From Chitinophagaceae bacterium (GTDB taxonomy: Bacteria > Bacteroidota > Bacteroidia > Chitinophagales > Chitinophagaceae): 11,818 nt of DNA. The translations under genes were made by a program, and so were the position numbers. The stretch spans positions 1 to 11,818 of the forward strand of contig JANYEU010000194.1 of NCBI GenBank assembly GCA_025362915.1, in the 5' to 3' direction. Numbering within the stretch: the stretch's first letter is position 1; every line of letters begins with the position of its first letter. This document shows, piece by piece, positions 6,763-11,818 of the stretch. Under the pieces are notes generated by a model, which ran no database searches, was not told the origin of the DNA, and saw only the letters and a program-made list of their open reading frames with translations.

Positions 6763-6932
6763 GTCGATAGTCGTAAGTTGAAAGTCGTAAGTTGAGAGAT
6801 TTGATTTAAGAAATTAGACTTACAGTTAGAAGAGGTAATTAAAAAACTTAGTATCAATGGCGTTTAGCTTTAGACTTACGATTATCGACCTTCAAGTTTT
6901 GACTATCGACTTACGACTATCGACTTTCAACT
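6762..6932. repeat. Heptanucleotide-period inverted repeat (AGTCGWW type) filling an intergenic gap
   Basis: The left arm from 6762 reads AGTCGAT, AGTCGTA, AGTTGAA, AGTCGTA, AGTTGAG. The right arm, reverse-complemented from 6932, reads AGTTGAA, AGTCGAT, AGTCGTA, AGTCGAT, AGTCAAA, ACTTGAA, GGTCGAT, AATCGTA and decays. A 17-nt stretch, 6762-6778, is perfectly complementary to 6909-6925. The element begins on the last base of the UbiA-like stop codon and ends 27 nt before the M42 start, so it occupies almost the whole gap. No gene lies within it. Confidence 0.88.
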
Positions 6933-6959
6933 ATTAAAATTAAATTACAAATAAATATT

Positions 6960-8159
6960 ATGGCTAACGGCAAGAAAGAAATGAAGAAAGAAAAAGTGGC
7001 AGAAAAAGATGCCGTAACTGCCAAAAAAGCAGGTAAGGCAAAGGAAAAGAAAGTGAAGGACGAAAAACCTATAACGGTACTTACAAATGATGCTGTTGCT
7101 TTTTTGAGAAACTATATAAACACGCCATCGGCAGTAGGTTTTGAAAGTGGCGGACAGAAATTGTGGTTGGATTATGTAAAACCACTAGTTGATACACATT
7201 ATGTTGACCCTTATGGAACAGCGGTGGGGATTATTAATCCTGATGCGCCTTTTAAGGTGGTTATCGAAGCACATTGTGATGAAATAAGCTGGTTTGTAAA
7301 TTATATAACCAACGAAGGTTTGATTTATGTGAAAAGAAATGGTGGCGTGGATCATCAGATTGCCCCTGGAAAAAGGGTATTGATTCATGGTAAAAAAGGC
7401 GCTATAAAAGGTGTATTTGGTTGGCCTGCCATCCATACGCGTATGAGCAATCCTGAGGGAAAAGAACCTGTTGCCAAAGTGGATAACCTGTTTTTGGATT
7501 GCGGTGCACGCAATAAAAAAGAGGTTGCCGACCTAGGGATACACATTGGTTCGGTAATAACTTATGAAGAAGGCTTTGATGAACTGGCAAATGGTTATTA
7601 CATAGGACGTGCAATGGATAACAGGATTGGTGGATTTATGATTGCTGAAGTGGCAAGACTATTAAAGGAAAACAAAAAAACATTACCTTACGGATTGTAT
7701 ATTGTAAATGCAGTGCAAGAAGAAATTGGGCTTCGTGGTGCGGAGATGATTGCACATAGGATAAAACCAAACATTGCCATTATAACGGACGTAACCCACG
7801 ATACACAAACCCCTATGATTAATAAGATAATAGAAGGAGATGTGGCTTGCGGCAAAGGACCTTCGCCTTGCTTTGGTCCTGCAGTGCATAATAAGCTGTT
7901 ACAATTGGTAGAGGATGTAGCGGAGAAAAATGGTATTCCATTACAAATGCGCACCGTTAGCCGCAGCACTGGTACAGATACTGATAGCTTTGCTTATGCC
8001 AATGATGGTTGCCCGAGCGTATTGATTTCTATTCCATTGCGCTATATGCATACCACCGTAGAAATGTTGCATAAGGATGATATTGATAGCACTGTACAAT
8101 TGATGTATCAGACATTGCTTACCTTAACTCCGGATACAAACCTTAGTTATTTCGAGTAA
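6960..8159 (+). CDS. M42 family metallopeptidase (aminopeptidase) with Lys-rich N-terminal extension
   Basis: Predicted cytoplasmic di-metal aminopeptidase of 399 aa, of the M42 (glutamyl aminopeptidase/tetrahedral aminopeptidase-like) family. Metal and catalytic residues are visible: H105 and D107 in EAHCDEIS, bridging D220 in GRAMDNRIGG, catalytic E254 and metal ligand E255 in VQEEIGLRGA, D277 in ITDVTHD, and H364 in RYMHTTVE. Family peptidases are about 340-360 aa. The extra length is an N-terminal segment of about 35 residues made almost entirely of Lys, Glu and Ala, with no hydrophobic core, so it is not a signal peptide. Starting at M8 would remove only part of it. The promoter region is taken up by the 6762-6932 repeat. 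An AT-only hairpin follows the gene. Confidence 0.93.
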   Translation: MANGKKEMKKEKVAEKDAVTAKKAGKAKEKKVKDEKPITVLTNDAVAFLRNYINTPSAVGFESGGQKLWLDYVKPLVDTHYVDPYGTAVGIINPDAPFKVVIEAHCDEISWFVNYITNEGLIYVKRNGGVDHQIAPGKRVLIHGKKGAIKGVFGWPAIHTRMSNPEGKEPVAKVDNLFLDCGARNKKEVADLGIHIGSVITYEEGFDELANGYYIGRAMDNRIGGFMIAEVARLLKENKKTLPYGLYIVNAVQEEIGLRGAEMIAHRIKPNIAIITDVTHDTQTPMINKIIEGDVACGKGPSPCFGPAVHNKLLQLVEDVAEKNGIPLQMRTVSRSTGTDTDSFAYANDGCPSVLISIPLRYMHTTVEMLHKDDIDSTVQLMYQTLLTLTPDTNLSYFE

Positions 8160-8171
8160 TTAACAAAGTGG

Positions 8172-8201
8172 AAAAATAATTAGATAAAGAAATTATTTTT
8201 T
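8172..8201. terminator. AT-only hairpin after the M42 gene, possible weak terminator
   Basis: AAAAATAATT (8172-8181) and AATTATTTTT (8191-8200) form a perfect 10-bp stem with a 9-nt loop, ending in a T run. It lies 12 nt after the M42 stop. The absence of G or C in the stem makes efficient termination doubtful. Confidence 0.4.
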
Positions 8202-8262
8202 AATACCTTCCGTGTCTAGCAACTACCCTAAGATTTTTTTTAAATCAATAAATAGAAAGGAA

Positions 8263-8493
8263 ATGATTGAATACGTGCCCTTAGACTCCACCCTTGCAGA
8301 TATGGTGGGCTATAATGAAAAAAGTAAGATACTGGAAATACACTTCGTTGCAACTGGTTACACATTTGCTTATGAAGGTGTGCCAGAAGAAGAATTTGAT
8401 AATTTGCTGGATGCAAAATCGAAGGATAAGTACCTGCAATATATAATGGATAGCTACGAAGGGTATAGGATAAATGCACAGCAAACAAGATAG
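8263..8493 (+). CDS. KTSC-domain small protein
   Basis: A 76-residue protein covering a single KTSC domain, a short domain also found at the C-terminus of some lysyl-tRNA synthetases and alone in many bacteria; its function is not established. Matching features in order: VPLDSTLADMVGYNEKSKILEI (V.SS.I..IGYd...L.v), the central aromatic motif TFAYEGVPEEEF (family consensus YxYxxVP, here FxY), LLDAKSKDKYL (A.SkG.y), and the terminal YEGYRI. The ATG at 8263 is preferred because the domain begins at once after it. A GTG at 8212 in the same frame would add 17 residues that match nothing in the domain. The purine-rich GAAAGGAA just before the ATG is closer than a usual Shine-Dalgarno site. Confidence 0.78.
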   Translation: MIEYVPLDSTLADMVGYNEKSKILEIHFVATGYTFAYEGVPEEEFDNLLDAKSKDKYLQYIMDSYEGYRINAQQTR

Positions 8494-8553
8494 ACTTTTA
8501 AGGAAATTCCCTTTAGCGACACTTGTTAATGCAGGAGGAAACCTTTAGGTCTT

Positions 8554-8561
8554 TATTTTTG
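8554..8561 (+). promoter_or_regulatory. Candidate -7 box just upstream of the Fe-S carrier gene
   Basis: TATTTTTG fits TAnnTTTG and lies 9 nt before the first ATG of the ATGATGATG run at 8571, which would give an almost leaderless mRNA. No TTTG is present at a proper -33 spacing, so this is weak. The preceding gap (8494-8570) contains nothing else recognisable. Confidence 0.28.
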
Positions 8562-8570
8562 TACAAATTA

Positions 8571-8921
8571 ATGATGATGGATACAGTACTACAATCACCT
8601 ATAAAATTTACCGACCATGCAATAAGCGAGATAAAGAGATTGATTGCAGAAGATGGTTTTGATGCAACACAGAAGCTTAGGATAGGCGTAAAAGGTGGAG
8701 GTTGCAGTGGACTTACCTATGTTCTTGGGTTTGACCAACAACTACCGGAAGACGAGGTTTACGATGCAGAAGGATTGGAGTTTATCATGAACCCAAGCCA
8801 TCAATTATACCTTTTGGGCATGCAAGTAGATTGGCATGACGGATTGAATAGCAGGGGTTTTACTTTTACAAATCCCAATGCAAGCAAGACCTGCGGTTGC
8901 GGAACTTCGTTTAGTGTGTAA
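8571..8921 (+). CDS. HesB/IscA/ErpA-type A-type iron-sulfur cluster carrier
   Basis: Cytoplasmic Fe-S cluster carrier of 116 aa delivering clusters from the assembly scaffold to apoproteins. The three invariant cysteines are present: C45 in VKGGGCSGLTY, and C108 and C110 in the terminal TCGCGTSFSV. The SHQLYLLGMQVDW and GLNSRGFTFTNPNA segments are also family-typical. The start is placed at the ATGATGATG cluster (8571-8579), because the domain begins about 10 residues later. The frame stays open upstream to a TTG at 8523 and an ATG at 8529, but the extra residues match no part of the family. No iscS, iscU or suf gene is adjacent, so IscA, ErpA and SufA cannot be told apart. A strong terminator follows. 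Confidence 0.93.
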   Translation: MMMDTVLQSPIKFTDHAISEIKRLIAEDGFDATQKLRIGVKGGGCSGLTYVLGFDQQLPEDEVYDAEGLEFIMNPSHQLYLLGMQVDWHDGLNSRGFTFTNPNASKTCGCGTSFSV

Positions 8922-8947
8922 GTATTTAGAATAGATTCATGTAGAAT

Positions 8948-8984
8948 AACAATGGCTGCCACTCTAGGTAGCCATTGTTGTTTT
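8948..8984 (+). terminator. Rho-independent terminator of the Fe-S carrier gene
   Basis: AACAATGGCTGCC (8948-8960) pairs over 13 positions, with one G-U wobble, with GGTAGCCATTGTT (8967-8979). The loop is 6 nt and GTTTT follows. It sits 26 nt after the stop codon. Confidence 0.88.
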
Positions 8985-9058
8985 AAGACTTACTAGTAGT
9001 TACACAATGATTCTCACCCCAGGGAACACTAAGATTAGTGGGAATAATGCATAACAAC

Positions 9059-9102
9059 CCTTGTGAACTTAGTGTTACTTTCCTAGTGTTCTTGGTGGTA
9101 AA
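9059..9102 (-). repeat. Dispersed ACCAC...ACAAGG element, minus-strand copy
   Basis: The reverse complement reads TTTACCACCAAGAACACTAGG and ends GTTCACAAGG. It shares AAGAACACTAGGAAA with the copy at 2239-2282. It sits in the gap between the Fe-S carrier terminator and the YCII-like gene, and is the only copy not directly behind a stop codon. The rest of this gap (8985-9193) holds a short palindrome CACTAAGATTAGTG near 9028-9041 but no gene. Confidence 0.6.
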
Positions 9103-9193
9103 ATTGGTAGTACGTAGAATTACTTTGTCACTTTGGCGTGCTTCAAACAGTACAGCATAATAGTTGTTAATTAAATTGTATAAAAGGAAGATC

Positions 9194-9484
9194 ATGAAAA
9201 AGTTTCAGGCAATAATTAAATTTACAATGGATGATGAGTTTATGACTTTTGTCCCGGCACACCGTACCTATATAAACTACCTGATGAACAAGGGAACTAT
9301 TGATAGTTATGCTGTTAGTATGGAATCTCAAACCAGTTGGGTAACTTTCAACTGCGAAACCAAGGCAGAGGCAGCCAGCTTTTTGGCAAAGTCACCTCTA
9401 TACAAATATTGGAATTATGATGTGGAAGAACTATTTGTTTATGATAGCCAACACTACCGTTTACCTGCATTACAATTAAACTAG
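9194..9484 (+). CDS. Muconolactone delta-isomerase / YCII-like small protein (dimeric alpha-beta barrel)
   Basis: A 96-residue protein resembling the small ferredoxin-like-fold family annotated as muconolactone isomerase or YCII-related. Supporting features: N-terminal strand KKFQAIIKFT, VPAHRTYINYLMNKGTIDSYAVS at about 21-43 (in relatives, a PxQR...LxxeGkI..Y.vS pattern), WVTFNCETKAEAASFLAKSPLYKYW at about 50-74, and the typical ending LPALQLN. Enzymatic function is unlikely to be muconolactone isomerisation, since no aromatic catabolism genes are nearby; the role is unknown. The ATG at 9194 is chosen because AAAGGAAG lies just upstream and the fold starts there; a TTG at 9164 would add 10 unneeded residues. 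The AlkB-like gene follows after only 3 nt, indicating one transcript. Confidence 0.75.
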   Translation: MKKFQAIIKFTMDDEFMTFVPAHRTYINYLMNKGTIDSYAVSMESQTSWVTFNCETKAEAASFLAKSPLYKYWNYDVEELFVYDSQHYRLPALQLN

Positions 9485-9487
9485 TGG

Positions 9488-10093
9488 ATGCAGCTAAATA
9501 TATTCAATGCCAAAGATGATAATATACTCCCATTTGATGGGGAAAGTTATTTGTTCAATAATTTTCTAAAAGAAGAATCCCCAAATTATTTCTTTACTCA
9601 ATTACAGAATACCATTCTCTGGAAACAGGAAGGCATGAAAATGTATGGCAGGCAACTTGATTTTCCTAGACTGACTGCTTGGTATGGCGATGAAGGAAAG
9701 GTTTATAAATATTCTGGCTTGGTTAATATACCGTTGTCTTTTACTGGATTGTTGCTAGAAATGAAACAGGCTATTGAAACGAAAACAGGTTTTTACTTTA
9801 ACTCCGCCCTTCTGAATTCATACCGCAATGAGAAGGATAGTATGGGCTGGCACAGTGATGATGAAAGTGAACTAGGAATTAATCCTATGATTGCATCTTT
9901 ATCCTTTGGGGAGACAAGAACCTTTCAATTCAAACACAAATCAGTCCTCAAAACTATACAAACAATACAGCTAGCAAACAACAGTTTACTACTTATGCAG
10001 GGTAATACGCAACACCATTGGCTACATCAGGTACCTAAAAGTACTAAGCCTTGCCAACCAAGGATAAATATTACTTTCAGAAAGATTATTTAA
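9488..10093 (+). CDS. alkB: AlkB-like Fe(II)/2-oxoglutarate-dependent dioxygenase
   Basis: Predicted oxidative demethylase of 201 aa repairing alkylated DNA or RNA bases, closer in layout to the ALKBH2/3-like branch than to E. coli AlkB. Iron ligands: H122 and D124 in GWHSDDE, and H180 in HHWLHQVPK. The 2-oxoglutarate-binding arginines R192 and R198 in PRINITFR have the usual spacing of six. Other signatures are PRLTAWYGD at 60-68, LLNSYRNEKDSMGWHSD at 108-124 (N-x-Y...D...HxD) and IASLSFGETRTFQF at 135-148. All catalytic residues are present and the length is normal. It starts 3 nt after the YCII-like gene. It converges with the DCC gene, 22 nt between the stop codons, with no terminator hairpin visible between them. 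Confidence 0.93.
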   Translation: MQLNIFNAKDDNILPFDGESYLFNNFLKEESPNYFFTQLQNTILWKQEGMKMYGRQLDFPRLTAWYGDEGKVYKYSGLVNIPLSFTGLLLEMKQAIETKTGFYFNSALLNSYRNEKDSMGWHSDDESELGINPMIASLSFGETRTFQFKHKSVLKTIQTIQLANNSLLLMQGNTQHHWLHQVPKSTKPCQPRINITFRKII

Positions 10094-10115
10094 GAATAAG
10101 AAGTAGAGGTAAGCC

Positions 10116-10508
10116 TTAATCCAAAAATCTATTGCTTAGTTCTTTGTTAGGCAACCAGCACGCTTCTCTTTTGCCAAACCATTTGTAACGATGATTGGAA
10201 ATGTATTTATATACTGCGTTTCGTATAAACGGTGGGATAATAATGGTACAATAAAGCAATGGCAATAATCCATTTAGTTTACGGGCTACTCTTAGTGCGG
10301 CTGTGGATTCAGTATAAAGCTTATTGTTCTCTAATAGGATAAAAGAAGAAAAGTTGTTGTCAGTAATGGGTATCCCATTATCCAACAACAACTTTTGTCC
10401 AACTTCGCTTTGTAGGGATGCAAACTTAAAAACAGCTTTATTGTCGTGTTTTATTACAAACTGAACACTGCTGCTACATAGATTACAAAGCCCATCAAAA
10501 AGAATAAT
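10116..10508 (-). CDS. DCC-family (DUF393) thiol-disulfide oxidoreductase-like protein lacking a canonical start codon
   Basis: A family-length frame of 130 codons matching DCC proteins end to end. Counting from 10508: ILFDGLCNLCSSSVQFVIK (D5-G-L-C8-N-L-C11, the DxxCxxC signature), FKFASLQSEVGQKLL, then the C-terminal block SNHRYKWFGKREACWLP and the ending NRFLD. The DCC core starts at the ATT codon at 10506-10508, but the open frame reaches only to 10526, where it meets TAA, and contains no ATG, GTG or TTG before the CxxC. The first canonical start, TTG at 10389-10391, would delete the whole CxxC half. The bases just 5' of 10508 are the left arm of an AT-rich heptamer repeat, as if the native start had been replaced. 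It could be translated from ATT, or be a recently broken gene. It lies downstream of yebC on the same strand. Family function: membrane-associated or redox, not firmly defined. Confidence 0.82.
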   Translation of the reverse strand: MILFDGLCNLCSSSVQFVIKHDNKAVFKFASLQSEVGQKLLLDNGIPITDNNFSSFILLENNKLYTESTAALRVARKLNGLLPLLYCTIIIPPFIRNAVYKYISNHRYKWFGKREACWLPNKELSNRFLD

Positions 10509-10572
10509 ATTGATAATTGATAATTTTTAATTTACACTGATAACCAACACTTATAAATTGTCAATTATCAAT
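10509..10572. repeat. Heptanucleotide-period inverted repeat (ATTGATA type) between yebC and the DCC gene
   Basis: The left arm 10509-10530 (ATTGATA, ATTGATA, ATTTTTA...) pairs at 20 of 22 positions with 10551-10572, which reads ATTGATA, ATTGACA, ATTTATA when reverse-complemented. The spacer is 20 nt. The element begins directly at the first codon of the DCC core and ends 8 nt before the yebC stop codon, so it fills the gap almost completely. It could fold as a 3' hairpin for yebC. Confidence 0.8.
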
Positions 10573-10580
10573 TAATAAAA

Positions 10581-11303
10581 CTATCCCATGTTATGAAATA
10601 CCTTATTCACATCTTCATCCTGTTCCAATCTGTCTATCAGTTTACTAATATCTTCCGCTTGTTCATCACTAACAGGAACTGTAGTAGTTGGTATCCATTC
10701 AAGTTCCGCACTAATAGGAGAGATGTTCTTATCCTCCAACGCTTTCTGCAGGTTACCAAAATCGGTAAATGCGCAACGCAATACCAATATATCTTCACCA
10801 TCTTCGCCAACGCTTTCACCTATTTCATCAAGTCCATGATCTATTAGTTCAAGTTCCAGATCATCAAGACTAACGCCTTCTGGCTTTAGTTTAAAACTTC
10901 CCACTTTCTTAAACTGAAAGCTTACACTTCCACTGTTGCCTAATGCTCCATGACCTTTATTGAAATGGCTTTTCACGTTTGCAACGGTACGAACGTGGTT
11001 GTCTGTAGCAGTTTCTACCAATAGTGCCACGCCGTGTGGGGCATATCCCTCATACAAAATTTCTTCATAGTTGGCGGTATCTTTTCCCATCGCCCTTTTA
11101 ATGGCCGCTTCCACACGGTCCTTAGGCATCCCCACGCTTCTTGCATTTTGATAGCAACGTCTTAGTGCAGGGTTAGTGGCGGTGTCAGGTCCATTTGCCT
11201 TTACGGCTATTACAATTTCTTTACCTATGCGCGTAAATTGTTTGGCCATCCTATCCCAACGCGCAAACATTGTGGCCTTCCTTACTTCAAAAATCCTTCC
11301 CAT
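10581..11303 (-). CDS. yebC: YebC/PmpR (TACO1-like) family protein
   Basis: A 240-aa cytoplasmic protein of the YebC family, long annotated as a DNA-binding transcriptional regulator; more recent work on family members, including mitochondrial TACO1, points to a role in translation of difficult sequences. Family signatures: MGRIFEVRKATMFARWDRMAK at the N-terminus (Bacteroidota-type variant), FTRIGKEIVIAVKANGPD, NPALRRCYQNARSVGMPKDRVEAAIKRA at 43-70, YEGYAPHGVALLVETATDN at 84-102, and NKGHGALGNSGSVSFQF at 115-131. Length is normal and all three domains appear complete. The ATG at 11301-11303 is supported by the invariant MGR start. A candidate -7 box lies 36 nt upstream. The DCC gene follows downstream after a repeat element. 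Confidence 0.95.
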   Translation of the reverse strand: MGRIFEVRKATMFARWDRMAKQFTRIGKEIVIAVKANGPDTATNPALRRCYQNARSVGMPKDRVEAAIKRAMGKDTANYEEILYEGYAPHGVALLVETATDNHVRTVANVKSHFNKGHGALGNSGSVSFQFKKVGSFKLKPEGVSLDDLELELIDHGLDEIGESVGEDGEDILVLRCAFTDFGNLQKALEDKNISPISAELEWIPTTTVPVSDEQAEDISKLIDRLEQDEDVNKVFHNMG

Positions 11304-11338
11304 TATAAATATTTAATTATCAATCTACTAAAGTCACG

Positions 11339-11346
11339 CAAAAATA
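11339..11346 (-). promoter_or_regulatory. Candidate -7 box of yebC
   Basis: On the minus strand the sequence reads TATTTTTG, an exact fit to TAnnTTTG, 35 nt upstream of the yebC ATG; this would give a leader of about 30 nt. No TTTG is present at the expected -33 position, so the assignment relies on the -7 box and its placement. Confidence 0.4.
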
Positions 11347-11818
11347 AGGTTCTTCATAGCTTTAATATAAAACATTAGTCACATTAAGTTTTATAGTACC
11401 CTTATCATTCATTATACTATTTCTTTTACTTTTAAAGTTTCAATCCAGTGGTATCAATTTTTGTCCAGCCTTGTTCTTTCACTGTGCCATCACATGGTAT
11501 TGTTATTCAACAATGTAATTACTCTCGTTCCACTTATTTTATATTCAAAGTAAATTCGTTTGCGAAAAATAAGAGTCTGAAATTTTTAGAATCAACTAAA
11601 TCAATCATTTCTTTCATTCCAATCATTTAATCATTGGTATAAAATAAGGTTGCAAAGCAATGTTTGTATGTTGGCAATAATAGTAGTTATTTGTTGAATT
11701 AATACCCAGCAATCTCTTTCCAACTTCTTTTATGACAATATTTCGGTAATATTTCAAGCGGCGATACGTCCAATTTCAATACATTTTTGTATGATGGTCT
11801 TTATTTTCTGACAATTCA
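11347..11818. other. Gene-free AT-rich region at the right edge
   Basis: About 470 bp upstream of yebC with no ORF showing family features on either strand. An imperfect 19-bp palindrome lies at 11619-11637 (CCAATCATTTAATCATTGG, one internal mismatch pair). On the minus strand a short open stretch enters from the right edge and stops at 11754-11756 (ending KCIEIGRIAA); it could be the tail of a gene outside the window, but about 20 codons are too few to judge. Confidence 0.4.

Noticed and set aside
6762..6932. Insertion-sequence terminal repeats or attachment sites
   Set aside because: The inverted arms enclose only about 100 bp without a transposase, no target-site duplication is evident, and the arms are made of short 7-nt repeats rather than unique terminal sequence.
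8212..8262. GTG-started N-terminal extension of the KTSC protein
   Set aside because: The 17 extra residues match nothing in the domain, which begins directly after the ATG at 8263; kept only as an alternative start.
8523..8570. Extended N-terminus of the Fe-S carrier, with an AGGAGGAAA at 8533-8541
   Set aside because: The purine run resembles a Shine-Dalgarno site but lies about 30 nt from the ATG cluster with no start codon at the right distance. The extra residues do not belong to the IscA fold.
11448..11630. 60-codon + strand ORF in the right-edge gap
   Set aside because: It lacks an ATG start (begins with an alternative codon) and shows no family feature or ribosome binding site; its composition is that of AT-rich non-coding DNA.
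11754..11816. Minus-strand open stretch entering at the right edge, ending KCIEIGRIAA
   Set aside because: It might be a gene tail, but only about 20 codons are visible, and other minus-strand frames over the same bases also read as plausible basic peptides, so no frame can be preferred.

Overview
The window is a chromosomal stretch of a Bacteroidota bacterium, most like a member of the Chitinophagia/Sphingobacteriia. This rests on an overall impression of the protein families: a LuxE-type acyl-protein synthetase, a DCC-family protein, a DUF1566 lipoprotein, a Bacteroidota-type YebC and lipoproteins with short signal peptides. The DNA is AT-rich, Shine-Dalgarno sequences are weak, and a few TAnnTTTG-type -7 boxes can be seen. 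No phage, plasmid or insertion-sequence gene is visible, and no tRNA or rRNA was recognised.

Layout from left to right. The 3' end of clpC closes with a clear intrinsic terminator. Next come a DUF1566 lipoprotein and a secreted alginate-lyase-superfamily protein, both on +. A gene-free 490 bp stretch follows, dominated by a 41-bp tandem array. A LuxE-like gene (-) then lies divergent from a small lipoprotein gene and a UbiA-like membrane protein gene (both +). A repeat-filled gap leads to a run of + genes: M42 aminopeptidase, KTSC-domain protein, A-type Fe-S carrier (with a strong terminator), muconolactone-isomerase/YCII-like protein and an AlkB-like dioxygenase. Convergent to these, on -, are a DCC-family gene and yebC. 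The last 515 bp hold no convincing gene.

The genes are mostly housekeeping or single-function and do not form one pathway. The only obviously coupled pair is the YCII-like/AlkB-like pair, 3 nt apart. The lipoprotein/UbiA-like pair (12 nt apart, same frame) and yebC followed by the DCC gene may be co-transcribed.

The unusual content is repetitive DNA. (1) Three elements, each with a different 7-nt direct period arranged as inverted arms: 5127-5206 (CAGTGAR), 6762-6932 (AGTCGWW) and 10509-10572 (ATTGATA). The first is embedded in frame in the LuxE-like gene. The second starts at a stop codon. The third abuts the DCC open frame at the point where a start codon should be, and that frame now has none. 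(2) A 41-bp hairpin array whose variants occur in adjacent pairs (AABBCC). (3) A dispersed, degenerate element of about 43 bp (ACCACAAAGAACAC...ACACAAGG) in at least four copies, two of them forming a large inverted repeat.
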